Part shown: positions 55,736-64,000 of the stretch, piece after piece | How positions within the stretch are numbered: the stretch's first letter is position 1 | How the letters are laid out: every line of letters begins with the position of its first letter | Origin: Stutzerimonas stutzeri | GTDB taxonomy: Bacteria > Pseudomonadota > Gammaproteobacteria > Pseudomonadales > Pseudomonadaceae | Reading direction: 5' to 3' | NCBI RefSeq assembly: GCF_024448955.1 | Contig: NZ_JAMOIH010000011.1 | Span: 108,553 to 172,552 of the forward strand | DNA length: 64,000 nt | Notes under the pieces: model-generated | What the model saw: the letters and a program-made list of their open reading frames with translations, nothing else | Told to the model about the DNA's origin: nothing | The model's database searches: none | Translations under genes and position numbers: made by a program

Positions 55736-56497
55736 ATGCCACGAACCCGCCATACCACCGAGCAACTGCGTGCCATGCATGAGCAAGGCTTCGTGCTACT
55801 ACGCGGCATTCTGCAACCGCGGCAGATCGAAGACGTGCACGCCGCGATCGACCGCCTCGAGCCGATCCACTGGGATTATCAGGGATTGGTGGACGACCAT
55901 TACAAATGCGTGTTCAACCGCGACCCGTTCTGGCTGGACTATCTCGATCTACCGGGCGTCATCGAGCTGGCCGAAGCCTGCCTCGGCGCGGATTGCCACG
56001 TCATCGGTCAGACCGCCTGGCGCAGTCATCCGGGCTTCGTCGGCGGCGAGCTGCATGCCGATTACCTGGCGATGGAATTGCCGGACAGTCTGCTGGCCGA
56101 TCCGGCATTCGAGTTGCCGATGCAGGTCTGCACCGTGCATATCTATTTCGACCGGATCGATGCGGATCTCTGCCCCACGCTGGTGATTCCCGGCAGCCAC
56201 CGCGCCGGGCGCAAGCCGTACGCAGGCGAAACCAGCTGGCACAGACGGATGCCCGAACCGGTGCTCTGCGACGCCGGCGACGTACTGCTGTTCCGCAGCG
56301 ATCTCTGGCACGCCGGCAGCCGCAACCGCACACGCGACCGCAGCCGTTATCTGCTGCAGGTGCACTATGGCCGTCGCATGGTGGCGCAGAAGTTCTCGCC
56401 CTACCTGCACTTCGCTTTCAACCCCGAGATGCTAGCCGCCGCGACACCACGCCAGCGACGCTTGCTGGGCGAACATGCCGCCTCTGAATACGATTGA
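55736..56497 (+). CDS. Phytanoyl-CoA dioxygenase (PhyH)-family protein
   Basis: A 253-residue Fe(II)/2-oxoglutarate dioxygenase-like protein. The metal ligands are readable as His107 and Asp109 (ELHADY) and His192 (DLWHAGSRN), with an arginine in RDRSRYLLQVHYG as probable 2-oxoglutarate contact. The catalytic triad is complete, so an active enzyme is expected. The substrate is unknown; family members act on fatty acyl-CoA, ectoine, and many secondary metabolites. The ATG has no strong ribosome site. The neighbours give no pathway. Confidence 0.82.
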   Translation: MPRTRHTTEQLRAMHEQGFVLLRGILQPRQIEDVHAAIDRLEPIHWDYQGLVDDHYKCVFNRDPFWLDYLDLPGVIELAEACLGADCHVIGQTAWRSHPGFVGGELHADYLAMELPDSLLADPAFELPMQVCTVHIYFDRIDADLCPTLVIPGSHRAGRKPYAGETSWHRRMPEPVLCDAGDVLLFRSDLWHAGSRNRTRDRSRYLLQVHYGRRMVAQKFSPYLHFAFNPEMLAAATPRQRRLLGEHAASEYD

Positions 56498-56519
56498 ACC
56501 GCCCTTTCGCTCGAAAGCC

Positions 56520-56698
56520 GTAGAGCCGAACTTGTTCGGCCTTCCAATCTGCGGCCGAATAAATTCGGCCCTACGAATTTGTACTTTTCAATAAATCTGG
56601 CTATCAGCGCGAGCGAATTTCACTACGCGTCAGTCTGCCGACCGACTTCCCAGATCCTTTCCGTTTCGCTGCGATCTCGACGAAACCCATCCCGGACC
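56520..56698. repeat. Tandem unit 1 of the ankB-tail repeat
   Basis: This 179-bp unit has a two-stem palindrome (gagccgaacttgttcggcc, then ggccgaataaattcggcc), the stretch cgaatttgtacttttcaataaatctgg, and a degenerate copy of the ankB 3' coding tail. It then continues with a ~70-bp segment ending cccatcccggacc. It is the most diverged copy in the tail part. Confidence 0.85.
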
Positions 56699-56848
56699 GT
56701 AGGGCCGAATAGATTCGGCCCTACGAATTTGTGCTTTTCAATAAATCTAGCTATCAGCGCGTGCGAATGTCATCGCGCGCCAGTCTGCCGACCGACTTCC
56801 CAGGCTCTTTCCGTTTCGCTGCGATCTCGACGAAACCCGTCCCGGACC
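56699..56848. repeat. Tandem unit 2 of the ankB-tail repeat
   Basis: This 150-bp unit lacks about 29 bases of the double palindrome and has one stem (gggccgaatagattcggccc). The rest matches unit 1 closely, including the ankB-tail-like part (tatcagcgcgtgcgaatgtc) and the segment ending cccgtcccggacc. Confidence 0.85.
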
Positions 56849-56970
56849 GTAGGGCCGAACTTGTTCGGCCTTGCAACCTGCGGCCGAATAATTCGGCCCT
56901 ACGAATTTGTGCTTTTCAATAAATCTGGCTATCAGCGCGTGCGAATGTCACCGCGCGCCAGGCTCTTTAC
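56849..56970. repeat. Tandem unit 3, running into the real ankB 3' end
   Basis: The unit starts with the double palindrome, as in unit 1. Its tail part is the actual end of the ankB coding sequence (codons for SLARGDIRTR and stop, on the minus strand). Homology to units 1 and 2 ends at about 56970 inside the gene. The three units fill the 434-bp gap between the PhyH-like gene and ankB. Confidence 0.85.
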
Positions 56971-57477
56971 CGAGTTACCCAGCGGGTCGGTGGCGTCGAG
57001 GTCGGCGCCGCGTTCGCGCAATGCATCCAGCAGCGCCTCGCGCTGGAACAGCGCGGCGTACATCGCCGGCGTCTGCCCGGCGGCGTTGCGCTGGTTCGGG
57101 TTGCATTCGGTGGCCAGCAGGCGCTTGGCGACGCGCAGCTCGCCCTTGAAGATCGCGCCCATCAGCGCGGTGTTGCCGCGCTTGTCCTCGGCGCAAGCAT
57201 CGGCACCGGCGGCGAGCAGCTGTTCCACGGCGTCCGCGTGGCCGTTGTAGGCGGCGAGGATCAGGGCGGTGTAGCCCTTTTCGTCGGCGATGTTCAGGTC
57301 GAACCTCGCCTGGATGAATTCGTCGAGGACCGGCCCGTCGCCGTGCCTCGCGGCATCGAAGAAATAACTGCGCAACTGGGCGTGCACCTGTTCGGCATCC
57401 GCCGCGGCCGGTTCTCCCTGCGCCAGTGCAAGGCTGCTGCCCAGCCAGAGGACCGCCAGCAGAATCAGACCTTTCAT
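56932..57477 (-). CDS. ankB: Periplasmic ankyrin-repeat protein, catalase partner (AnkB-like)
   Basis: A 181-residue precursor with a signal peptide ending SLALA near residue 20 and about four ankyrin repeats (DEKGYTALILAAYNGHADAV, DKRGNTALMGAIFKGELRVA and others). In P. aeruginosa AnkB lies next to KatB and is needed for full catalase protection; the same order is kept here with 75 bases between the genes. The start with GGAGA seven bases upstream is preferred over two in-frame starts just before it. Its 3' tail is copied in tandem downstream. Confidence 0.9.
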   Translation of the reverse strand: MKGLILLAVLWLGSSLALAQGEPAAADAEQVHAQLRSYFFDAARHGDGPVLDEFIQARFDLNIADEKGYTALILAAYNGHADAVEQLLAAGADACAEDKRGNTALMGAIFKGELRVAKRLLATECNPNQRNAAGQTPAMYAALFQREALLDALRERGADLDATDPLGNSVKSLARGDIRTR

Positions 57478-57552
57478 TCGCATTCTCTCCACATGAGAAG
57501 CCCGCGACAGGCGCGGGCTCGGGATGGCCGGCTGCGTGGGCCGGCCGGGACA

Positions 57553-59097
57553 TCAGTCTTCCAGCTCGGCGGCCAGCGCCTTGACCTTCTGCAGGTCGCC
57601 CTTGGCCACCTTGGTCAGGCCTTCGCCGTACTTGGCGTCAGCCTTGTAGAAGTACGACAGCAGGTGATGGCGCGCTTCTTCGTCGGTCTTGCCCAGCTCG
57701 CCACCCAGGGTGTTGATCAGGTCCTTCTGCTCCTTGGCGGTGAAGGAACGGAACAGCTCGCCGGTCTGCTTGAAGTTCTGCGTGCGGTAGATCGGCGCCT
57801 GCTGGGTGGTGCCCGACAGTGCCATCTGGCTGTACAGACCGCGCGACACTTCCTCACGGTCCATGCGACGGCTCGGCTGGTAGTTCACGCTGGCGGTGGT
57901 GTTGCCGCCATTGAGCTGGCCGTCCTGGTTACCGTTATTGACCGGCACCTTCGCCTGGTTGATCGGCAGGCTCATGTGGTTGGCACCGATGCGGTACATC
58001 TGGGTATCGGCATAGGCGAACAGACGGCCCTGCAGCAGTCGATCCTCAGACGGCTCGATACCCGGTACCAGGTTGGACGGCGCCATGGCGACCTGCTCGG
58101 TCTCCTGGAACACGTTGTCCGGGTTCTTGTTCAGCACCATGGTGCCGATCTTCTTCGAGGGCACTAGGTCCTCGGGCCAGATCTTGGTGGCGTCCAGCGG
58201 ATCGAACTCGAACGTGGCCAGCTCTTCCGGCTTGACCACCTGCAGGTACAGGTCCCACTTGGGGTAGTCGCCCTTGTCGATGGCGGTGATCAGGTCGCGG
58301 GTCATGTGGCTGTAGTCACGGCCCTGGGTTTCCTGCACCTGTTTCGGGTCAAGGTTTTTCACGCCCTGCTGCGATTTCCAGGCGAACTTGACGTAGTGCA
58401 CCTGGCCTTCGTCGTTGATCAGCTTGTAGGCGTGCACGCTGCTGCCGTCCATGAAGCGGTAGCCGGCCGGCGTGCCGTAGTTGGAGTACAGGCGAGTCAG
58501 GGTCTGGATGGACTCGGGGTGGTAGGACAGGAAGTCCATCCGGCGGCTGTCGTCGTCCAGGTTGGTGCGCGGGTCGGTCTTGAACGCGTGAACCATGTCC
58601 GGGAACTTGATGGCGTCGCGGATGAAGAAGGTCGGGAAGTTGTTGCCGACCAGATCCCAGTTGCCATCGGCGGTGTAGAACTTGGTGGCGAAGCCGCGTG
58701 GGTCGCGCAGGGTTTCCGGCGAGTGGCTGTTGTTGGTCACCGCCGAGAAGCGCACAAACACCGGGGTGGTGGTGCCCTTGTCGAAAACCTTGGCGATAGA
58801 CAGACCGGAAATGTCGGCAGTGGATGTGAATTCACCGTGGGCGCCGGTACCGCGGGCGTGAACGACACGCTCCGGCACGCGCTCGCGATCGAAGCGCTGC
58901 AGTTTCTGCAGCAGCTGCGCATCCTGCAACAGGGTCGGGCCGTTCGGGCCGGCGGTCTGGGAGTTCTGGTTGTTGCCGACGGGCGCGCCGTTGTCGCGGG
59001 TCAGCGGAGCAGCATGGGCGGAAAGCGTCAGCAGGCTCGCGCAAAGCGCGCCCACTAGCGTGCGGGCAGGCAAGGCACCTGGCAGGTAACGATTCAT
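57553..59097 (-). CDS. katB: Catalase KatB (periplasmic, haem)
   Basis: A 514-residue monofunctional haem catalase with a signal peptide cleaved near SAHA (residue 29), so it acts in the periplasm. Catalytic residues are His80 (RVVHARGTGAHG) and Asn153 (GNNFPTFFIRD), and the haem proximal ligand is Tyr363 (RLFAYADTQMYR). It lies upstream of ankB as in P. aeruginosa. OxyR control is expected from known katB genes, but I could not point to a convincing OxyR site in the 165-bp upstream gap. Confidence 0.95.
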   Translation of the reverse strand: MNRYLPGALPARTLVGALCASLLTLSAHAAPLTRDNGAPVGNNQNSQTAGPNGPTLLQDAQLLQKLQRFDRERVPERVVHARGTGAHGEFTSTADISGLSIAKVFDKGTTTPVFVRFSAVTNNSHSPETLRDPRGFATKFYTADGNWDLVGNNFPTFFIRDAIKFPDMVHAFKTDPRTNLDDDSRRMDFLSYHPESIQTLTRLYSNYGTPAGYRFMDGSSVHAYKLINDEGQVHYVKFAWKSQQGVKNLDPKQVQETQGRDYSHMTRDLITAIDKGDYPKWDLYLQVVKPEELATFEFDPLDATKIWPEDLVPSKKIGTMVLNKNPDNVFQETEQVAMAPSNLVPGIEPSEDRLLQGRLFAYADTQMYRIGANHMSLPINQAKVPVNNGNQDGQLNGGNTTASVNYQPSRRMDREEVSRGLYSQMALSGTTQQAPIYRTQNFKQTGELFRSFTAKEQKDLINTLGGELGKTDEEARHHLLSYFYKADAKYGEGLTKVAKGDLQKVKALAAELED

Positions 59098-59262
59098 CTA
59101 GTCGTCCTCTTCTCATTTTGGATTGCGTCTGGGACGCGGCGAGGAGACTAGTGATAGGCGCTGCGCAGCCGAAATTGAATAAGCGAAGCGGCGCGATAGG
59201 GAAAATCTGGTTGTTTCGCAATCGCAGGCGGTTCAGGCTCGCAACGCAAACGGCAGACAAGT

Positions 59263-59943
59263 TCAGTGCACGTCCATGCCCAGTAGCTGCGCATTGGCCT
59301 GTTGCTCTTGTCTTTCGCTCAGCTGCAGCTGCGTCAGATAGGCCGCCAACGACTCTATTTCCGCTTCGGACAGCTTGCCGGCAATACCGATCATCACCGA
59401 ACCCGCGCGGCTTGGCTCGTTGTTGCGAAAACGCGTCAGTGCGGTGCGGATGTACTCGGCGGACTGGCCAGCCAGACGCGGCATGGTTTCCAGGCCTTCT
59501 GCATGTTCGCCGTGGCAGCCTATACAGGTGCGCTGGAACAGCGCCGCGCCCTGCTGAATCAGCGCCGTATCGCCTGCGGTCGTAGCAGGCACGACCTTCT
59601 GCTGACTGAAATAGACGGCGATATTGACCCGGTCCTCCAGCGTTAAATTCTTCGCAAGCTTCGACATCACGTAATCGGTGCGCTCACCATTGGCAAATTT
59701 CTCGAATGACTGGAATAGGTAAATCGGGTTCTGCGAGGCCAGGTTCGGAATATGTGGACGCTTGCTATTGCCATCCTCGCCGTGACAGTAACCGCAGAAG
59801 AGTGCGCGCTCCTGTCCGGCCATATAAGCCAGCTGGCGTCGTTCGGTATCGGCCATCAGGTAGGTGAAACGCTCCATTGCCGTCTCGCTGGAATGAGCAA
59901 GTGAAGCGAGGCAGCTGAGCATTAGAAGAGCGATAACGCGCAT
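59263..59943 (-). CDS. Dihaem cytochrome c (c4-like)
   Basis: A 226-residue periplasmic cytochrome with a signal peptide ending LAHSS near residue 19 and two haem-binding CxxCH motifs: CGYCH at 50-54 and CIGCH at 140-144. Axial methionines are probable in the YVMSKLAKNL and SVMIGIAGKL stretches. The two-domain layout is like cytochrome c4, an electron donor to terminal oxidases. It is the gene before katB's promoter region on the same strand, but a functional tie is not shown. The ATG is preceded only by weak ribosome-site sequence. Confidence 0.88.
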   Translation of the reverse strand: MRVIALLMLSCLASLAHSSETAMERFTYLMADTERRQLAYMAGQERALFCGYCHGEDGNSKRPHIPNLASQNPIYLFQSFEKFANGERTDYVMSKLAKNLTLEDRVNIAVYFSQQKVVPATTAGDTALIQQGAALFQRTCIGCHGEHAEGLETMPRLAGQSAEYIRTALTRFRNNEPSRAGSVMIGIAGKLSEAEIESLAAYLTQLQLSERQEQQANAQLLGMDVH

Positions 59944-60251
59944 GCGAAAGTCCGGCACGGTGAACGGTATGAATTGAATAGCCGGGACTATAAGGAGGAA
60001 AACAGACGCGATACTGGCGCAGATCAATAAAGCATCACACTGCGGGTTTGGGCTCGGGTGTTTTGAAAACGCCCGGGCACCGGCCGAATGGAAGAGAGCC
60101 TGACAACCTTCCAAGCCCCGCACCGGATGCTGCGCGTTATTGCCGCATTGACCCTACGAGCAAGAACTGAAGGCAATTACGCACGCAACGCACACAGCCG
60201 CCTCGTATTCGACTAAAGTAGCGCCCCTTTTCGCCAGGATGAGCCGCGAAC
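59944..60251. other. Divergent intergenic region
   Basis: This 308-bp gap between the cytochrome c and thioesterase starts must hold both promoters. The only structure seen is a hairpin at about 60054-60075 (cgggtgtttt / aaaacgcccg with one G-T pair). No gene is recognised. Confidence 0.5.
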
Positions 60252-60734
60252 ATGCTTGATGGACATGCCGAACTGACCATGACCGTATTGATGACCCCGG
60301 ACAAGGCCAACTTCTCCGGTAACGTCCATGGCGGCACGTTGCTGAAATACCTCGACGAAGTTGCCTATGCCTGCGCCAGCCGTTATGCCGGGCAGTACGT
60401 GGTGACCCTGTCGGTGGACCAGGTCAATTTCCGCCAGCCTGTGCACGTCGGCGAACTGGTGACGTTTCTCGCCTCGGTCAACTACGTCGGTAACACCTCG
60501 ATGGAAATCGGCATCAAGGTCGTCACCGAAGACATCCGCCAGAAGACCGTTCGCCACACCAACAGCTGCTTCTTCACCATGGTGGCGGTCGGCGAGGATG
60601 GCCGCCCGGCCAGCGTCCCCCCGCTGCAACCGCAAACACCGGACCAGAAGCGCCGCTTCGCCCAGGCCCAGCAACGCCGGCAAATCCGCCGCGAGCTGGA
60701 AGAGCGCTACCGTGCAATCAAGGACGACTACTGA
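60252..60734 (+). CDS. Acyl-CoA thioesterase (hotdog fold, YciA-like)
   Basis: The 160-residue protein hydrolyses acyl-CoA. It has a single hotdog domain with the active-site segment NVHGGTLLKYLDEVAYACASR at about 24-44 and the second strand pair SVDQVNFRQPVHVGE. An arginine- and glutamine-rich C-terminal tail (RRFAQAQQRRQIRRELEERY) extends beyond the fold. It matches the YciA/BACH type that acts on a broad range of acyl-CoAs. Chain-length preference is not visible. Confidence 0.9.
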   Translation: MLDGHAELTMTVLMTPDKANFSGNVHGGTLLKYLDEVAYACASRYAGQYVVTLSVDQVNFRQPVHVGELVTFLASVNYVGNTSMEIGIKVVTEDIRQKTVRHTNSCFFTMVAVGEDGRPASVPPLQPQTPDQKRRFAQAQQRRQIRRELEERYRAIKDDY

Positions 60735-60890
60735 GTTCGGCTCGTCTTGTGGGCCGCTCCGCCGCCAACTCAGGCGGCGGGCTGCCCCTCCTCTGAATCC
60801 CGTCCAGGCGAACCAGAGCGCCGTCCGCGCCTGATCGAATAAAACCTTATACACTTCGCGGCTTTTTCCAATGCCAATAGAGGATCCGCC

Positions 60891-61232
60891 GTGAGCGCTT
60901 TGCCATCCTGCCCCCAATGCAACTCCGAATACACCTACGAAGACGGCCAGCTGCTGGTCTGTCCGGAGTGCGCGCACGAGTGGTCAGCCAACGCGGCGGA
61001 GAGCACTGGCGACGATAGAAGGGTAATCAAGGATTCGGTGGGCAACCCCTTGCAAGACGGCGATACCATCACCGTCATCAAGGATCTTAAGGTCAAGGGT
61101 TCATCACTGGTGGTGAAAGTCGGTACCAAGGTCAAGAACATCCGCCTGGTCGACGGCGACCATGATATCGATTGCAAGATCGACGGCATCGGCGCGATGA
61201 AGCTGAAGTCGGAATTCGTCCGTAAGGTCTAG
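60891..61232 (+). CDS. yjdM: YjdM (PhnA) zinc-ribbon protein
   Basis: A 113-residue protein with an N-terminal zinc ribbon (CPQC and CPEC, residues ~7-29) and a C-terminal PhnA domain ([21 protein letters not shown], quoted in part). It is the family once named PhnA in E. coli, which is not a phosphonoacetate hydrolase and is not needed for C-P lyase. Here it lies 22 kb from the phn operon. Translation starts at GTG with AGAGGATC upstream. A hairpin follows between it and speA. Confidence 0.92.
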   Translation: MSALPSCPQCNSEYTYEDGQLLVCPECAHEWSANAAESTGDDRRVIKDSVGNPLQDGDTITVIKDLKVKGSSLVVKVGTKVKNIRLVDGDHDIDCKIDGIGAMKLKSEFVRKV

Positions 61233-61340
61233 AGCAAAGCCGAAAGCGTCACCCCGGGGCGGACCGTCTAAAATCAATGCGGTATGCACTTTGGGCTTTG
61301 GCCCTCAGCACGATGCTTTGGGCCTCGCCGGCAAGTTTAT

Positions 61341-61365
61341 GGCCCGCTTTACACCGAAGCGGGCC
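61341..61365. terminator. Hairpin between converging yjdM and speA
   Basis: A perfect 9-bp stem (ggcccgctt / aagcgggcc) with a 7-base loop lies nine bases after the speA stop (minus strand) and 108 bases after yjdM. T-runs are weak on both sides. Confidence 0.6.
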
Positions 61366-61373
61366 GCCACAGC

Positions 61374-63287
61374 TCAAGGCGTGAGATAAGACGAGCGCGT
61401 CAGTCCCAGTCGCAGCGCGTCGATGTACTGGGTGCGCTCCTTGGCGCTGAGTCGGGCGCTGGAAACCTTGTCACGGTAGTAAGTCATCAGCTCCTCGGGC
61501 GACAGGTGCACGTAGCGCAGCATGTCCTCGATGGTGTCGTGGGTCTCGATACCGGCGTGGTAATAGCTGCCATCCTCGCGCTGGTAGACGTTCACCGAAT
61601 CGGTGTCGCCGAACAGGTTGTGCATGTCACCGAGAATTTCCTGGTAAGCACCGACCAGGAAGACGCCGAGGAAGTACTCCTCCCCCGCCTGGATCTCATG
61701 CACCGGCATGCTGTTCTCGATGCTCTGCTCGTCGACGTAGTGCTTGATTTTACCGTCCGAGTCGCAGGTCAGATCCTGCAGCACGGCACGGCGCACCGGC
61801 TCCTCGGTCAGGCGCTGGAGCGGCACGATCGGCAGAATCTGGTCGATCGCCCAGGTGTCCGGCAGGCTTTGGAACACCGAGAAGTTGCAGATGTATTTGT
61901 CCGCCAGCTTGTCGTTCAGCTCGTCGAGTACGGCACGATGGGAACGCTGACGCGCCTTCAGCTGGTTGTACAGGCGACGGCAGATAGCGAAGTAACTCTG
62001 CTCGGCCAATGCCTTCTGCGCCAGCGACAGCTTGCCGGACGCATACTGAGCTGCGGCCTCGCTAATGTAGTGAGTGGCGCGCCAATAGGTTTCGGTAACC
62101 ATCTCCGGATCGGTCGGCCCGAGCAAATCGGCCAGCGACTGGACGATATCGGGCAGTTCGTCATAGTTCTCGATGGTTGGCGCCTCATCGTTGTGGCGCT
62201 CGAAGTCGGTCACCTGCATAACCAGAACAGCGTGGTGCGCAGTCATCGCCCGGCCACTTTCGGAGAAGATATGCGGATGCGGCAGCTCCTGCCGGTCGCA
62301 GAACTCCTTGAGCATGCCGACCACGGTGCCGGCGTATTCGTCGATGTCGTAGTTGATCGAGCTGGCATTACGCGAATGAGTGCCGTCGTAATCGACCCCC
62401 AAACCGCCGCCAACATCGATATGATCGACCGGCAAGCCCAGCGCGCGCAGCTCTGCGTAATAACGAATGGCTTCCCGGAAACCTTCGCGGTAATCGGCCA
62501 GGTTGGCGATCTGCGAGCCCATGTGGAAATGCAGCAACCGCACTCCCTGCTCGACACCCGCGGCGCGGAAGCGCTCGATGACGGTCAGCAGCTGAGCGGC
62601 CGACAAACCGAACTTGGACTTTTCACCGCCAGTATCTGCCCACTTGCTTGAAGCCAGCGAGGACAACCGCACGCGCAAACCAACCTGCGGAACGAGCTTC
62701 AGCTCGGCGGCTTCTTCGATGACCAGCCCTACTTCGGACATTTTCTCGATGACGATGAAGACGTTGTGCCCCAGCTTCTGCCCCATCAGCGCCAGCCGGA
62801 TGAACTCACGGTCCTTGTAGCCGTTGCAGACGATGGTGCCACCTTTGGGCGCCAGTGCCAGCACCGCCATCAGCTCAGGCTTGGAGCCGGCCTCCAGACC
62901 GATAGCGACGTTCTGCGTGGCGATAATGTTTTCCACCACCGCCTCCTGCTGATTGACCTTGATCGGATACAGGGCGGTGTACTTGCTCTGGTATTCGAGG
63001 CGCTCGATGTTGGCATCGAAGGCGCCGGTCAAACGACGCACACGGTCCTGCAGAATATCGGGGAAGCGCACCAACAGCGGTAGTGTCAAACCGGCGTCAC
63101 GCAACTGCTCGATCAGGCCGGTAAATTCGATGGGCTCTCCGCTCGGCCCCTGCGGACGTACTTCGACATGGCCCTCGTCACTGATCGAAAAGTAACCGGC
63201 ACCCCAGTGACGAATCCCGTAAACGCTACGGCTATCCGCTGCGGTCCATTGGCTGCCGTCATCTTTACGTGTGCGTCGTACGGGCAT
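61374..63287 (-). CDS. speA: Biosynthetic arginine decarboxylase
   Basis: SpeA converts arginine to agmatine, the first step of putrescine synthesis. The 637-residue PLP enzyme is of the alanine-racemase-like fold: the PLP lysine is Lys110 in [12 protein letters not shown], the [10 protein letters not shown] segment follows, and [12 protein letters not shown] is the phosphate-binding part. The C-terminal catalytic cysteine lies in [16 protein letters not shown]-like sequence precedes the ATG. It is 115 bases downstream of the SUI1 gene on the same strand. Confidence 0.95.
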   Translation of the reverse strand: MPVRRTRKDDGSQWTAADSRSVYGIRHWGAGYFSISDEGHVEVRPQGPSGEPIEFTGLIEQLRDAGLTLPLLVRFPDILQDRVRRLTGAFDANIERLEYQSKYTALYPIKVNQQEAVVENIIATQNVAIGLEAGSKPELMAVLALAPKGGTIVCNGYKDREFIRLALMGQKLGHNVFIVIEKMSEVGLVIEEAAELKLVPQVGLRVRLSSLASSKWADTGGEKSKFGLSAAQLLTVIERFRAAGVEQGVRLLHFHMGSQIANLADYREGFREAIRYYAELRALGLPVDHIDVGGGLGVDYDGTHSRNASSINYDIDEYAGTVVGMLKEFCDRQELPHPHIFSESGRAMTAHHAVLVMQVTDFERHNDEAPTIENYDELPDIVQSLADLLGPTDPEMVTETYWRATHYISEAAAQYASGKLSLAQKALAEQSYFAICRRLYNQLKARQRSHRAVLDELNDKLADKYICNFSVFQSLPDTWAIDQILPIVPLQRLTEEPVRRAVLQDLTCDSDGKIKHYVDEQSIENSMPVHEIQAGEEYFLGVFLVGAYQEILGDMHNLFGDTDSVNVYQREDGSYYHAGIETHDTIEDMLRYVHLSPEELMTYYRDKVSSARLSAKERTQYIDALRLGLTRSSYLTP

Positions 63288-63402
63288 CTAGGCCTCCTGA
63301 TATGAGATTACCTACCGAGCGTAGAGCACGGCAGAAAGCTATCTGATTGGACAGCCGGTGCGCCAAGTAATAAGCACAAACTTGATTAGTCGGATATCGA
63401 AC

Positions 63403-63774
63403 TCAGCCGCCGGATTTTTTGGCCTTGAAACCGCGCTTGACCAGCTCATCTAGCAGCAGTTGAACATGATCTCCCTGAATTTCGATGGTCCCGTCCTTGA
63501 GCGCGCCGCCAGTACCGCAACGGCGCTTGAGAGCGCTGGCGAGCTCTTTGAGCTCCGCTTCCGCAAGGGGCACGCCAACAACAGTCGTCACGGTCTTGCC
63601 GCCGCGCCCTTTGCTCTCCCGGCGCACGCGGGCGATACCATCACCTTCAGGAATAGCCTGCTGCTTGCAGATACAGGCATCCAACGGCTGATTGCAATCG
63701 GGGCAATGGCGTCCTGCGTCTGTGGAAAAGACCAGCCCGCCAAGACCGGAGAACGATGTGGTTTTCTTAGCCAC
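63403..63774 (-). CDS. SUI1/eIF1-like translation factor (YciH)
   Basis: A 123-residue protein with an N-terminal cysteine motif (CPDCNQPLDACICK, residues 24-37) that may bind zinc and a C-terminal SUI1 domain (VTTVVGVPLAEAELKELASALKRRCGTGG, quoted in part; IEIQGDH). It is the bacterial homologue of eukaryotic initiation factor 1, thought to monitor start-codon fidelity. The ATG lies after CGAACC-type sequence with AGAGG upstream. It is followed by speA. Confidence 0.92.
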   Translation of the reverse strand: MAKKTTSFSGLGGLVFSTDAGRHCPDCNQPLDACICKQQAIPEGDGIARVRRESKGRGGKTVTTVVGVPLAEAELKELASALKRRCGTGGALKDGTIEIQGDHVQLLLDELVKRGFKAKKSGG

Positions 63775-63943
63775 GCGAACCTCTTGAACAATAACCGCAG
63801 CCCCAACACACCGAGACCACCCAAAGTTCGCAATGTAGCAGTAATTGCATTTCTCTCGAAGGGTTGCTCGCGTCCTTATCGCGAACGGCTTTGAAACAGT
63901 GGAATGGTTTTCTCAAGCATCACAATCCGAACGATCAACACTG

Positions 63944-64000
63944 CTAAGCGAACTTTTCAAACTCGATCTTGGGGTTGGTCCTAGGGCGTTGGCATGGCTT
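63944..64000 (-). other. Possible 3' end of a minus-strand gene entering from the right edge
   Basis: On the minus strand one frame is open from the window edge for 18 codons (RPRTNPKIEFEKFA before the stop). A second frame is also open, so this may be chance. No family was recognised. The 169 bases between it and the SUI1 gene hold nothing I can name. Confidence 0.15.

Noticed and set aside
56520..56970. A CRISPR array
   Set aside because: The units are long, of unequal length, and contain no constant short repeat with variable spacers; they are tandem copies of a gene tail and palindromes.
59098..59262. An OxyR operator upstream of katB
   Set aside because: Two ATAG half-sites are present, but their spacing (about 42 bases) and flanks do not fit the OxyR motif.

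Overview
The window reads as a chromosomal segment of a gamma-proteobacterium of the Pseudomonas / Stutzerimonas (P. stutzeri) type. The inference rests on GC-rich coding sequence, the gene set (phhR-phhABC, hpd, a PctA-type chemoreceptor, katB-ankB, a full phn C-P lyase operon), and many copies of a Pseudomonas-type REP palindrome (core gtaggagcgagcttgctcgcgaa and a variant with cagcttgctggc). No tRNA, rRNA, prophage, transposase or CRISPR array was recognised. The left edge cuts a sodium:amino-acid symporter gene; the last 226 bases hold no convincing gene.

Layout. 0-7 kb: symporter 3' end, serine deaminase sdaA, and a large CheB-CheR-PAS-histidine kinase-receiver fusion. 7.2-28.1 kb: an extended aromatic amino-acid catabolism region with phhR divergent from phhABC, an NSS-family transporter, maiA, hpd, a leucine/phenylalanine dehydrogenase, a fused indolepyruvate:ferredoxin oxidoreductase and an Lrp-type regulator. 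Inside it lie an iron-acquisition module (AraC/PchR-like regulator, Fur-box-like site, TonB-dependent receptor, DUF2218 protein, periplasmic esterase) and an amino-acid chemoreceptor. Phenylalanine would go to tyrosine (PhhA, with PhhB recycling the pterin), then 4-hydroxyphenylpyruvate (PhhC), then homogentisate (Hpd). Homogentisate dioxygenase and fumarylacetoacetase are not in the window although maiA is.

28.1-39.1 kb: a minus-strand phosphonate operon phnC-D-E-F-G-H-I-J-K-L-M-N-P with a Pho-box-like direct repeat upstream of phnC. Its genes mostly overlap or abut, except for a 337-bp REP-filled gap between phnL and phnK. 39.1-44.5 kb: DUF192 protein, Nei-like DNA glycosylase, RluA-type pseudouridine synthase, DUF899 protein and a PoxB-like ThDP enzyme. 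44.9-48.5 kb: a compact envelope/metal-stress module of three PepSY proteins, a CusF-like protein and a two-component system whose sensor carries an RExxE motif in its periplasmic part, like the Fe(II)-sensing BqsS/CarS kinases.

48.7-50.0 kb is non-coding and holds a 579-bp element with inverted ends. 50.0-54.9 kb: sbcD-sbcC. 54.9-64 kb: cytochrome b561, a phytanoyl-CoA-dioxygenase-like protein, ankB-katB, a dihaem cytochrome c, an acyl-CoA thioesterase, YjdM (PhnA), speA and an SUI1/YciH factor. Downstream of ankB, its 3' coding tail and the following palindromes recur in tandem, now non-coding. I see no clear defence system or wholly new gene system. The best candidates for new biology are the PepSY/CusF/RExxE-kinase module, the ankB tail amplification, the 579-bp inverted element and the REP block inside the phn operon.
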